Assembly: GCF_000237925.1 (NCBI RefSeq)
Contig: NC_031495.1
Location: 2,558,407 to 2,622,406 of the forward strand
Length of the DNA stretch: 64,000 bases
DNA from: Schistosoma mansoni
Lineage: Eukaryota > Platyhelminthes > Trematoda > Strigeidida > Schistosomatidae
Direction: 5' to 3'
Of the stretch, positions 46,067 to 55,969 are shown piece by piece; the first letter of the stretch is position 1, and the number at the start of each line of letters is the position of its first letter. Under the pieces are notes generated by a model that saw only the letters and a program-made list of their open reading frames with translations, did no database searches and had not been told where the DNA came from. A program made the translations under genes and the position numbers.

Positions 46067-46810
46067 TAATTATATATATATATATATATGAAATAATCTC
46101 AGCGATTGAAATTTAAATAATTCCAATGTTTCGTCCAGCAAACTTGTCTGGACTTCTTCAGAGTAATAATCAAAATAGAAATTAACAGAATATATAGTGG
46201 TTAACAATCAAATTAATACTCAATGTTTATCCAGTCATGTCTAGATGTTGACTTTAGTAAACAGGATATGAGTCAGTAAGATGTGACAACAAAAGCGCTG
46301 TATATATCGGTTAGTCAGAACAGCGTGAACAGAAAGGATGGTATTCAACAAGTCATCTTTTCGTAAATGATAGCCAACAAGTAGTTGAACCCTATCTCTA
46401 TCCAACTTATTTATTTCATACGTAGTGCTGTTCTGACAAATTTATTTGGATATTTCAGCAATACAATTATGTATTTGACGATTCTCATTTTATATACACA
46501 TAGACGTTTCAAAAATATTTCCAATTTGAACTTTTATTTTTACGTTTAATCAACAAATTGATACCGAATATCAAAATTTAATATTATAAACTTACGCATA
46601 CATACACATATCCGTTTATTCATTTATTTTCACATGTTATCCGGCTTACTGAAATCAACATCTGAATGTGATTGGATAAACACCAAGTGTAGATTCGATT
46701 GTTAAACATTATGCATTCTTTGATGATTTTGATCATTACTCTAAAGATGTCCAGACAAGTTTGGTGGAGGAAACTTTGGAATTATTTGAATTTCAATGGC
46801 TGAGATTATT

Positions 46811-46842
<32 letters not shown>
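46067..46842. mobile_element. Inverted-repeat element with hammerhead cores, Penelope-like
   Basis: Left arm 46067-46262 and right arm 46641-46842 are reverse complements over about 190 bases (blocks ggaataatctcagc, caaacttgtctggac, agatgttg), each with a (TA)n run at its outer end. The 378-base middle holds a shorter inverted repeat (gtcagaacagc near 46314 and its complement near 46427). Each arm contains the order CTGAAGA - stem - GAAAC. Paired terminal repeats with hammerhead motifs are known from Penelope-like retroelements. There is no coding region, so if related it is a non-autonomous derivative; a foldback DNA element is the alternative. Confidence 0.65.
46128..46161 (-). ncRNA. Hammerhead-like core in left arm
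   Basis: Minus strand reads CTGAAGA (fits CUGANGA), then A, stem GTCCAG, a 9-base loop, CTGGAC (perfect 6-bp pairing), then GAAAC. Core and stem II are intact; stems I and III are not clear, so activity is doubtful. The matching site in the right arm (about 46756-46790, plus) is worn in both core and stem II. Confidence 0.5.
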
Positions 46843-46843
<1 letters not shown>

Positions 46844-47336
46844 CTAGCACGACCGAGAGTGAGGAGTCCGCCTTCCCTCTAGAAATGCTCTCACATGGTG
46901 ACGCGTATGCAGCCTCTAACAGGAAAGTCCTACTCACTGCCTTCTCACGATATTACTGTTGTATACGGAATTGAGAGGACGAAAAGTGAATGTCCGGCGC
47001 TTTAACCAGATTAATGAACATGAAGGGTCCACGTAGGGGAGTTGGAAAACCCTGATTCCAAACCAATAGTGCACATGGGCCCTTGGATCCTGAGGAAACA
47101 AATGGCTTATGAACCTATTGTTGGTCACCGACTACTATGGGACTGCGTCTCCTTACGTTGCTTCACTGTACTGTGGATTAGACCTTCAGGTTGCGATTTC
47201 CTAGGAAAACCACGTGCTTCGGTTTGGGCACCCGTGCCGTATCACATCCTCCACACAAATCAAGTGACTTGTGTGGCGCATATGTATTTGGTGCTCCTTT
47301 GTACCAATATTTGTGTTCAAATAATAAATTATGTAT
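46843..47336 (+). mobile_element. Truncated RTE LINE 3' copy D
   Basis: Begins ccctagcacgaccgag right at the end of a (TA)n run and ends near caaataataaat. Same 3' region as copies A-C and E, with internal small deletions. Confidence 0.83.
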
Positions 47337-47499
47337 ATATAAGTTGCTATGCCGCATGTCAATTTCGGCCATATTTAACCTTCCGAAAAGTAGATAAACA
47401 TCTTGGAATGATAAATATACTTTACCAATAAATTAGAATTCGTACATTTGCAACTGGTTAACTAGATATTCAAATACTTTTCGAAATTTATTTCATTAG

Positions 47500-47640
47500 A
47501 TATCTGGAACAAAGGATTGTGCATCACCTGATAACCAGGATATATTTTGCATTGATCACAGTGCTCTTCCAAAACGAACACATTTGGATATGAATGTAGT
47601 TAAACTACTTGAACAGGTGTCGCTAATTAATTTCAAAGAA
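47500..47640 (+). CDS. Unidentified gene, next exon
   Basis: Acceptor cattag, donor gaa|gtgagt, 47 codons, phase 0 at both ends. DCASPDNQDIFCIDHSALP adds two more cysteines, then a helical stretch VVKLLEQVSLINFKE. Continues the frame of the 45098 exon across a 2.1-kb intron that holds an inverted-repeat element and a LINE copy. Confidence 0.7.
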
Positions 47641-48005
47641 GTGAGTTTTCTTGGTATGGTTTAGTTTATATCATCTGGAAGTATTAGTCTTGTGGATAGT
47701 TCTTGAAGCACTGTATTTTTCTGATATACCAACTATGATTACCTTAAATCAAATTGCTTTTCGTTACATGTTAACTTCAACTGGAGGAGTGTGTCATAAC
47801 ATTGGGTTGACTAAATTAAGTGAACTCCAACCGTTTGATCGTGGAACAGATATCAACAATCATAACGTATATAAACAAATGTAGAGTGGGAGCAGGTGAA
47901 TTATCTAAATGAAGTCGTTTACAATGTAAAAGTTCGTTATACATGTGACTTATGGGGTGCCTATCTGCAGTCAATAATTAACCACGAATCACTTACCACC
48001 GGATA

Positions 48006-48182
48006 TGTTATATCGTAGTGAAGATTAAACTACGGGTAACTTTTGAGAACTATTAATGAACTAATATTATATATATATATTCTTTTTGTATAACTGTCCA
48101 GTAACTAGATTGAATAAATCTATATTCCTCTTATTACAAGCTTCATTTTAACCTATTGATTATTATACGACCTACTGTTCTT
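48006..48182 (+). mobile_element. LTR fragment (broken)
   Basis: Resembles the first ~180 bases of the LTR at 29146-29632 (tgttatatcg at the start, ggtaacttttgagaactatt, attattatacgacc). A decayed piece of the same family. Confidence 0.55.
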
Positions 48183-48264
48183 AAGTGTTTTTTTTAAATT
48201 TTATTTAAACACATACATATTGGTACAAAAGGGCACCAGATACATATGCGCCACACAAAATAAT

Positions 48265-51200
48265 GAAAGTAGGAAGAGAAGGGATGAAAAGATAAGGCGG
48301 ACTGAAATGTACAACCAGAAGACTCTTTCAGTTAGGAAAGTTAGAACCACTCTTTATGAAGAAAGTAAAAGAAGGTTGCAGCAGGCACGCCACTGGCTTC
48401 TATTCTGAGCCATATCTGATAACGTCTCTAGCCACTGTGTTGCACCATCTCTCGGACTCCAGCCAGGGAGTCGTGAAGGACCAACACAAGCTAGCCCTTT
48501 GCAGCTTTCTTTCATGCCACGACACCATGTCATACACTGACCTCCTCTCCGCTTTTTCCAACCAGTCCCAGAGTCGGCAAATAATGCACGACGTGGAAGT
48601 CTCTGGGACGACATTCGTAAAACATGTCCAAGCCACCGAAGTCGGTGTTTCAAGATGGTGACACCAATTGAATTATCGTCTCTGCGCCCGAACACACGAT
48701 GCCGAACCTCTGCATTACTAACATGGTGTTGCCACTGGATGTCAGCAACCCTTCGGAGACAACGATGATCGAACACAGAGAGTCGTCTAACATCCTTAAC
48801 TCGGAGAGGCCAGGTTTCACAAGCGTAGAGCAAAACTGTTCTCACTGACGCGTTGTAGATCCGACCTTTTACAGCCAGACTAACATCACGAAGGCGCCAA
48901 AGATGGCCCAGATTGGCATAAGCCGCTCTGGCTTTCATTATACGTGCATCAATCTCATCACCCACGCCACCACCAGCACTTATATAGCTACCTAGATACA
49001 CGAACTTCTCAACTACTTCAATCTGCTCACCATCCAGGGTGAGTACAGGATGAGAATCCTGCCAGTCTTGTAGGAGTACTTTGCACTTGGAGGGTGCAAA
49101 GCACATGCCGTACCTGCGGACACTGATTGCCAACTGATTAAGTGCGGATTGCATGCCTTGGGCATTATCGCACAGTAGGACAATATCATCCGCATACTCA
49201 AGGTCGAGAAGTCGTTCTCCAGGCAGCAGATCCACACCGCCATTACTTACATCCACCAGAGCTGTTTCCAGGATGTCGATGGCAAAGTTGAAGAGGAACG
49301 GTGAGATCGGGCAACCCTGCCTAACCCCACCGCTCGAATGGAACAAGGGAGAAAGGTGGTTGTATTCCCTCACTCTGCCTGAGGTGTTCGTATACAGGGC
49401 CTTTAAGATGTTAATGAACTTCTCAGGCACACTCTTCTTCAATAGACAATCCCAGAGAACAGTCCTGTCCAACGAATGGAAGGCAGCCCTGATATCAAGA
49501 AACACTACGATTGTTGGCCTGCGATAAGTATGACGGTGTCCTAACATTTGGCGGAGGGTGAAGATGTGATCAATGCATCCTCGACCAGAACGAAAACCAG
49601 CCTGCTCCTCGCGAGTCAATCGTTCTCGGGTTTTAAACAACCTACGAAGAATGACAGAAGCCAATAGTTTGGACGCAATCGTAAATAGACTTATCCCCCG
49701 ATAGTTGGTACAGGAACAACGTGAGCGCTTTTTAAAGATAGGGACGACTATTGACTCATTCCATGATGTTGGAACACTTTCTTGCTCCTAAACCTTTGCA
49801 AACAACACAGTCAGTTCCTTAGCCAGAAAGTCACCACCTTCTTTAAAAAGAGCCGGAGGTAAGTCACCTGGGTCCGGTGATTTGTAGCGCTTCAGGAGTT
49901 GGAGTTCCTTGCGGACTTCCGCCTCGTTTGGTGGATCAGTCGTCACCGGCCATGGGGGGCAGGACAAACTGGTTGATGTTGCCGGAGCAGCAGGCCAGTT
50001 GAACTGCCCTTCGAAAAACTCCGTCCATCGTCCAAGACGTCGAGAGATGTTAGTGATTGGCATCCCGTCATCCTCATAGATTGTTTCACTCACACCAGAC
50101 TTCTTGCTGCCAGTGGCTCGGATGAGTTGGAAGAGCTTCCGGCAGTTACCAGATGCAGCTGCTGCTTCCATCTCATTAGCACGCTCCGACCACCAGGCTT
50201 CTCGGTCCTTACGCAAGCTTTGCCCGATTTCACTACGTAACAGCCTTCGTTTGTGGTCAAACTCACGGTCACCCGGAGTAGACCGACGGGCTTCGATCAG
50301 TTGTAAGGAGCCAGAAGAAACCCAGTGCTTGTAAGCGGGACGTTTCGCGAAGCCGCAAGTGGCTTTACTCGCCATTTTCATGGCGTCGTGAAGATGCAAC
50401 CAATGCTCATCTATACTTTTCGATGGGATGGTAGCTAGCCTAGAAGCTAGCTCCGCTCGATACTTACTTGCAACAGAAGTTGCAGCCAGTTTACTAACAT
50501 CGATCCGTTGGTGGTGGTCAATCCTTCTGCCACTGAAAAGTAAGGTGAGATTGGCGCAGACCAGGGCATGATCAGACTCCAGATAGGTACTCCAAAAGGA
50601 GCGGCAGTCTTGTACACAACCACGCCAGCGGTAGCTGATCGAGATGTGATCAATCTGAGTCCAGGCTTGAGATGCAGAGGGAGGACGCCAGGTGGCACAC
50701 CGGCGATGACTGTGCCGGAAGTTAGTGCTGGCCAGAAACAGGTTGTGGTCTGTGCACAGTTGCAGCAAACGGTCCCCGTTATCTGTCCTGCGACCAACAA
50801 GTCCCCATCGGCCACCTAAACGACTCTCTTCTGTGCCTAGACGCCCGACCTGTGCATTCAAGTCTCCGGCTAATACTACAACATCTGTCGAACGCGCTTT
50901 CTGGAGAAGAACTGTTAACTGGTGGTAAAACTCATCCTTGATTGCATCCGGGCTGCAATCTGTCGGGGCATAGGCGGAGATGACGAAAAGACACCATTTC
51001 TCACGCCGGTTTCTTCTCACTTTGATGGAACTTTCTAATCTAACAGCACATAACCGACTGTTAATGGGGATCCAATCGATTAGTGCTGCCTCAGCTCTAG
51101 CGCTTAGTGCAACACCAACGCCAGCAAGACCGGACGAAGATGCCACAGAGTCCCCGGATAGGCGCACGTGAAACAAGCTTTCCGAAGCGACAGAAGGAGA

Positions 51201-51625
51201 GCGAATTTGTAGTACTTCACTAGAGTCTTGAATACGGGTCTCGAATAGACAGCAAACATCAACATTAAGACTTTCTAAAGACATAGCCAGCCCCATCTGT
51301 TGTCCGATCTGCATTAGTGTGCGAACGTTGAAGGAAGCCAGCTTGAACGGCGTACGTGGTTTCAGAAAGACTGCTTCAGTATTCGTAATCGGTGGAAGCA
51401 TTCACTTTCAACCAGACAGTGACTGGAGATCGTTTAGATAGGACAGAGTTTCCACCATGGGCGAGCTGCTGCATAGGTTGGAAAGGAAGGATACACAATT
51501 TGGGAATAAAGGGAGTGAAAAAGCGACGTAGTAAATAATGGTAACAATAATAATGATAATGCAAATTGTCTTTCTTCTATTAGGAACGAGAGCAGTGTAG
51601 TTAGTGTAGTGCGTCATTTCATGTC
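48265..51625 (-). mobile_element. RTE-type (SR2-like) LINE, nearly full length
   Basis: About 3.35 kb on the minus strand: 5' UTR of roughly 0.2 kb, one long coding frame (51401-48354) and a short 3' UTR whose sequence differs from the family at 1556-3960, so two RTE families are present. It lies in the intron between the 47500 and 52189 exons, opposite to the host gene. A 5'-truncated relative is at 53500-53800. Confidence 0.92.
48354..51401 (-). pseudogene. LINE endonuclease-reverse transcriptase, one in-frame stop
   Basis: The frame from ATG 51401 gives 1015 residues if the single TAG at 49790-49788 (codon 538) is ignored; I find no frameshift. Domains: APE-like endonuclease (FKLASFNVRTL near 20, AGDLNAQVG near 182, QIDHISISYRW and SDHALV near 275), linker, then RT (EEQAGFRSGRGCIDHIFTLR, GVRQGCPISPFLFNF, YADDIVLL near 734) and C-terminal RLRWLGHVLRM. 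The stop falls at FAKV-stop-EQ, where the other RTE copy has LAKIWEL, so a Trp codon TGG has become TAG. Otherwise it has all catalytic residues I know for the family. As written the reverse transcriptase would not be made except by readthrough. Confidence 0.92.
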
Positions 51626-51669
51626 ATTTGTGTGTGGGCTGTGATACTGCCCGGGTGCCCAAACCGAAG

Positions 51670-52188
51670 TTATGTTCAGTTTATTGATTAAGGTCTCCCA
51701 CGTTCACAGCCCTATTTTGACTTGAACTTGTATAAATGTTTATGGGATACTACCTCTAACTCAAGGTCTGAAAAGTCGGAAAAATGAAAATTTCGCAAAT
51801 GCGGTAGAAATGATCTTGGTGGTCTTGTAATAGTATTCCGATACGAGACAATGGGTTTTAAGCGTTCTCTATGCCCTAACGCTTCAGGCTGGGCTATTTC
51901 GTTTACTACCCTACATATGTGTTGTATGCAGTATAAACTACACCTATATTACCGTTAATTCTGGTAACAAAAACATCTTAATCATCTTACTGCCTTCACA
52001 TTGTAATTCGTTACTAACTTATTAAGTCTATTTTTTGTTATTCATATTACGCAATCTTTCGATTGGATCATCGTGGTTATTCCCTATTCATATGTCCTCA
52101 CGGAACTTGTATATATGTATATGAATTTAATAGTACTTGAAAGAGTTTTGTTGTTTTATAAAACCTGTTTCCTCTTCTGTTTATTAAG
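51670..52188. other. Intron, no feature seen
   Basis: AT-rich sequence between the LINE and the 52189 exon, ending with a good acceptor. Confidence 0.4.
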
Positions 52189-52512
52189 GAAAATTTGAGA
52201 GTTCTTGAGGAAGCTATACGCTATGCTGATTCATTGCTAACGAAAGAAGCTTTTCATGGAACAACTAATAATCAGTGTTGGAGTATAGATAATACAGAAC
52301 CGATGATTAGTTCATGTGATGAAATTAATGTTGGTTTCAATTGGTTTCTAGGTGATGACAATCGTGATAATCACATTGTATATAATTGTAACCTAGCTAC
52401 TGATATTATGCAACAAGTACCTGATAAATGGGAAGGTTATATTGTTGCTCCATTGGGTAATATTCCAGTAGAGCAAAATGAATCTAGTGAAGTTCAAGGA
52501 GTGACGGTGTAG
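52189..52512 (+). CDS. Unidentified gene, possible last exon
   Basis: Acceptor attaag, phase 0. 107 residues to a TAG. ENLRVLEEAIRYADSLL continues the helix of the previous exon. Then NNQCWSIDN, SSCDEINVGFNWFLGDDNRD and NCNLATDIMQQVPDKWEGY give more cysteines. One N-glycosylation site (NES) is near the end. There is no hydrophobic tail before the TAG, so this form would be secreted, unless an unseen splice joins it to the exons at 52973 and 53184. Confidence 0.65.
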   Translation, partial: ENLRVLEEAIRYADSLLTKEAFHGTTNNQCWSIDNTEPMISSCDEINVGFNWFLGDDNRDNHIVYNCNLATDIMQQVPDKWEGYIVAPLGNIPVEQNESSEVQGVTV

Positions 52513-52800
52513 TTACTCGATCAATAAAGCGAATATACTCATAGTTTTGATGAAAATAGCAGAAACAAAAACAAATGTACATGTATTATCACAATGTCTA
52601 CCATAATAAAAATCGAAATGAGTGATAATGTGATTTCTTTTTCATGACTTTACGTTAATCGTAACGACTAACGCATGTATCCTAGGCATTATTGAAGCAT
52701 CTGATACATGATACTGACGTCAATCTAGTCCTGAATACTGACAACAAATGAATACGAATTCTTAAAAATACCTTTATTTCCATTAAACAAGTTAATAGCT

Positions 52801-52925
52801 ATCTGCGCTTTGTAGCTTAATAGATAACGTCTTGGTGCCTAAGGCGACCGGTTTCGCGTTTTCGTCTGAATGTTCGGCCGAGGAGCCCTAGATAGGATGA
52901 AACACACTTGGCACGATCCGAATGT
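52801..52925 (+). mobile_element. SM-alpha-like SINE remnant
   Basis: gcgctttgtagcttaatag, a tRNA-like start, then CGAGGAGCCCTAGATAGGATGAAAC, written here as core GAGGA, stem and GAAAC of a worn hammerhead. Lies just upstream of the 52973 exon. Confidence 0.6.
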
Positions 52926-52972
52926 CTTATCAATAACACTTGAAAATTCACTGTAATACAAGTAATGCCTTC

Positions 52973-53073
52973 TTGCGTCTTAATGAAAAGTTGCGTGGTA
53001 TTGAATCTACTTATAATTTTGATGATGAAAACAAGTATGCTACTGAGTTTCTTCCAGTTTACGATCAGTTCAG
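52973..53073 (+). CDS. Candidate exon, possibly of the same gene
   Basis: Acceptor tacaag and donor cag|gtcagg. NAFLRLNEKLRGIESTYNF then ATEFLPVYDQF reads like real coding sequence. It ends two bases into a codon, which is exactly the phase needed by the next candidate exon at 53184. Its start phase does not match any good donor in the 52189 exon, so the upstream link is unresolved. Confidence 0.4.
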
Positions 53074-53183
53074 GTCAGGTGGAAATGTCAAATGAATAAC
53101 ATTAGATAGGTGATGCACTTATAGATTAATTAATTTGTAGATTTATTATAAACATTGAAAGCACAAACCCTTTGTTTTTACAG

Positions 53184-53301
53184 ATGGTCAATAATATCCA
53201 AAAAAGCACCATCCTTTTGTTCTACCAATCGACTTGTTGGTACTGAACAATGGGTTATAACACTACTACTTACTGGTGAATTAGCTATTTTCATTTATTG
53301 A
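53184..53301 (+). CDS. Candidate last exon with GPI-anchor-like tail
   Basis: Acceptor tttacag. Joined in phase to the 53073 donor it reads WSIISKKAPSFCSTNRLVG and then the hydrophobic end EQWVITLLLTGELAIFIY before TGA. A small-residue stretch, a spacer and a hydrophobic C-terminus are what a GPI-anchor signal looks like; a single-pass membrane end is the alternative. No poly(A) signal is obvious. Confidence 0.42.
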
Positions 53302-53499
53302 GTTCATTTAATCACATCTGTGAGTGTAATTTTATATAGGTTTATGTATTAATTTATTGACCACAGCTAGTATTGGATAGATTGTCAATTGTTTAAGCTG
53401 ATTAAACTTAAGTTTTACCTTACCAGTCACTCGAAACCTCCGGAAGGAATATATGTGAGCATTGTTAAAAGCGATATTAATGTTTTATTTATTCCACAT

Positions 53500-53800
53500 C
53501 AACTCTGGTACAATTAGGCACCAAAAACTGACCCAGATAAATAAAACGATATTATCAAGAAAAGAATGGTATGACGAATGATGAAATGAACAGAAAAAGC
53601 TTTTATGATATATAGCTTAGTTAAAAATACAGCCAAGAAAGGCTTTACTCAGTTAAAAAAAGTTCATCTCACTATCATGAAGGCAGTATCAGAAAATTAC
53701 AGCAGGATTGCCACAGACTTCTATTTTGAGTCATATATGATCATGGTTGAAGTCACTGAGCTCCATGATCTTTACGATTATGGTATTTGCCTTACTAACT
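53500..53800 (-). mobile_element. Truncated RTE LINE 3' end (second family)
   Basis: The minus strand of 53640-53800 matches the last coding part and 3' UTR of the 48.3-51.6 kb LINE (plus-strand blocks cagcaggattgccacagac, cttctattttgagtc against cagcaggcacgccactggc, cttctattctgagcc). Decayed, 5'-truncated. Confidence 0.65.
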
Positions 53801-54086
53801 GTTATCATCTACCGAATCTCTTCGTAATTAAGATCATAGATAGTCCAAAACTAGAACCTCATGTATGACCGAAAATTCACTATATTTTAGTTGTTTCTTA
53901 GCCATAAATTCACTTAACAAAACTCTTAAGTCTACCAGTTGTCTTTTACGCTATTTTTAAGAAGCCGGCTAAGCACTTATTCGGGCATTAATGACATTTT
54001 AATTCTAAAACCCCTTAGCAAATTATCTTATGTACTGTAAAAGTACAGGTGATATGTTTCACAAAACCTCACCTCTGACACATACT

Positions 54087-54606
54087 TTGCCCCCAAATGC
54101 CCTGATACGGCCGAGAGTGGGGAGAGTTCGCTCTCACTCTTGAAATGCTCACATGGCCACGCGTATATAGCTTCTGTCAGGGAAGTCCTACTCACTGACT
54201 TCTCGTGATGGGGGTGTTGTTTACGAAATTAAGAGGACGAAAAGTGAATGTCCGGCGCTTTAACCGGGTTGGGGGATGTGGAGTGTCCACCTAGGGGAGT
54301 TGGAAAACCCTGATTCCAAACCAATGGTGCACATGGGCTCCAGTATCCTGAGGGAACAAATGGCGTACGAATCAATCACTGATCACCGGCTAGCATGGAA
54401 CTGCATCTCCTAACGATGCTCCACTGCCTTGTGCATCAGACCTTTAGGTCAAAGGCTCCGGGTGTGGCTTTCTAAGAAAACCACCTGCTTCAGTCTGGGC
54501 AACTGGGCAGTATCACATCCCTCACACAAGTCAAATGAGATTTGTGCGACGCATATGTATCTGGTGCTTCCTTGTACCAATATTTATGTGTTTAAATAAA
54601 TAAACA
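54087..54606 (+). mobile_element. Truncated RTE LINE 3' copy E
   Basis: Starts cccccaaatgccctgatacg and runs through ggaaaaccctgattccaaac to a aaataaataaac tail. The best match to the 3' region of the 1.6-4.0 kb LINE. Confidence 0.87.
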
Positions 54607-55109
54607 ACAGAAACCCGAAGAGAACCAGTTGGTTACCAAGGGTGCTGTCAATGAATGGACAGTGATTACCAATATGATCAGCCATATATCGATGCACATT
54701 AACACTAGTCACAACGTAGATCCACCGAAAACAATGACCTGATATAGAGTAGTTTTAAATTCTAAGATTAAAAACGCCAGGCTCGACAAGGGTATATCAG
54801 CATCTTGAATATTTTTAGCAGTTCACCAGTGAATGAGTTTAGGGACGAACATTACGTTCTTCTTATGATATATTTTGCGCTTTGATGGTCAAGGGTACTC
54901 GTCATTACACAGAAACGCTGATCATTGATCACCTAATTTACATTCCGAGCAATAAATATGTTTTGCAATCATGTACTCTATTTAAAGCTGTTTGGGTAAT
55001 GTCTTCGTTTATAAAGCTACAGAAATATTATGGAGATTGGTCAGCCCCATTTAAACGCACTGATATTAAGGAATAGAATCCAAAGATGGTTGTATGTTAT
55101 CACTCTAAT

Positions 55110-55360
55110 ACGATAGCTGTGAACAAATGCTTCAGAATGACCGTCTCAAGTGCATTCCTCTCTAACGAATAAACGTAAAGTACAGTTCTGGTCAATAAAT
55201 TGACTGCAATTCTGATATCAGGAATGCGATACGTGTGACGATATTCAATCGTTTTGAGAAAGGGTGAGATATGATGACCTGAACAAAATCTACGCCCTTT
55301 CCCAAAATAGGCTTGACAATAACTCCCTTCTTTAGTTAAAAAAGACTTCCAGTATGACAT
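55110..55360 (-). mobile_element. RTE reverse transcriptase fragment
   Basis: Minus frame 55360-55100 reads FGKGRRFCSGHHI, EYRHTYRIPDIRIAVN and RTVLYVYSLERNALETVILK, aligned with FRSGRGCIDHI, GHRHTYRRPTIVVF and the following block of the intact LINE. Strongly diverged. Confidence 0.6.
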
Positions 55361-55782
55361 GACATCCTAAGCAATTCAATTCATTCCAAGCCTAGGATAC
55401 GGTCCCCATTCTAGAAATAAATCAGAGGTGGGTTAGGTTGTGGATGACTTTTGAGACACTTTAGCACCTGGGAGTTATTGTAAAAGATATGACAATATGG
55501 TCGAAAATTATGAGGTAGTGTGCCTGTTAAATTGTCTTCTGAAAAATTCGACTAAATGTCTTAAACCACTTTGCAGATTATTAGCAGGCGATTTTATTAA
55601 AATTACTCATTATTGGTGAATTTTTTAACGATAAACATGTAGTTCCAGAGAAAAAGTGAAAGGGTTGAAATTGAGCATCGATTAGTTGACGGAATCATCT
55701 ATACACTAAGTTTTAAAGTCTGTTAGTAATCTGGAGGTAAACCTAAAATTAATAGTCGGTAATAATCAAGATTACTACTCAC

Positions 55783-55966
55783 CAATTCGATGACGCGCAT
55801 TTTTTCTGCGTCTTTCAGCTTCTCGAAGTTGTACTTTTTCAAAAGAATCCTTGGTACTTTTGCTGCCTTTCTCACAGTCTCCATTAGACTGAGTATCAAT
55901 GAAGCTTTTAAACTCCATCAAGTCTTGCAATCCAAGCTCTATGCGAGTGAGTGGACGTCTCTGCAT
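55783..55966 (-). CDS. CDC26: CDC26, first coding exon
   Basis: ATG at 55966. The start MQRRPLTRIELGLQDLMEF matches the conserved N-terminus of CDC26 (MLRRKPTRLELKLDDIEEF in human), the segment that in the known complex threads into the TPR superhelix of APC6/CDC16. After an acidic, Ser/Lys-rich middle, ARHRI aligns with the conserved NDRIG before the C-terminal tail. The exon ends at gattg|gtgagt, phase 1; the rest (RIGYKPQ... in human) must be a short downstream exon at lower coordinates, which I could not find. About 61 of an expected 80-90 residues are here. Role: small stabilising subunit of the anaphase-promoting complex. No neighbour suggests co-regulation. Confidence 0.78.
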
Positions 55967-55969
55967 TAA

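Larger units (their letters stand above)
48190..51668 (-). mobile_element. Old RTE LINE tail, split by the younger RTE LINE
   Basis: 48190-48262 (minus: gtgtggcgcatatgtatctg to the A-rich tail) and 51628-51668 (minus: cttcggtttgggcacccgg...cagcccacacac) are the two halves of one short 3' tail of the 1.6-4.0 kb family. The 3.35-kb LINE between them inserted into it. Confidence 0.7.

Noticed and set aside
45098-52512. Extra exons of the integrin gene
   Set aside because: The integrin already ends at 40591 with helix, tail and stop, and these exons have no integrin motif.
45098-52512. Glypican identity for the unknown gene
   Set aside because: Cysteines, a helix before QCW and a possible GPI tail are suggestive, but the diagnostic glypican cysteine spacing and Ser-Gly attachment sites are not visible.
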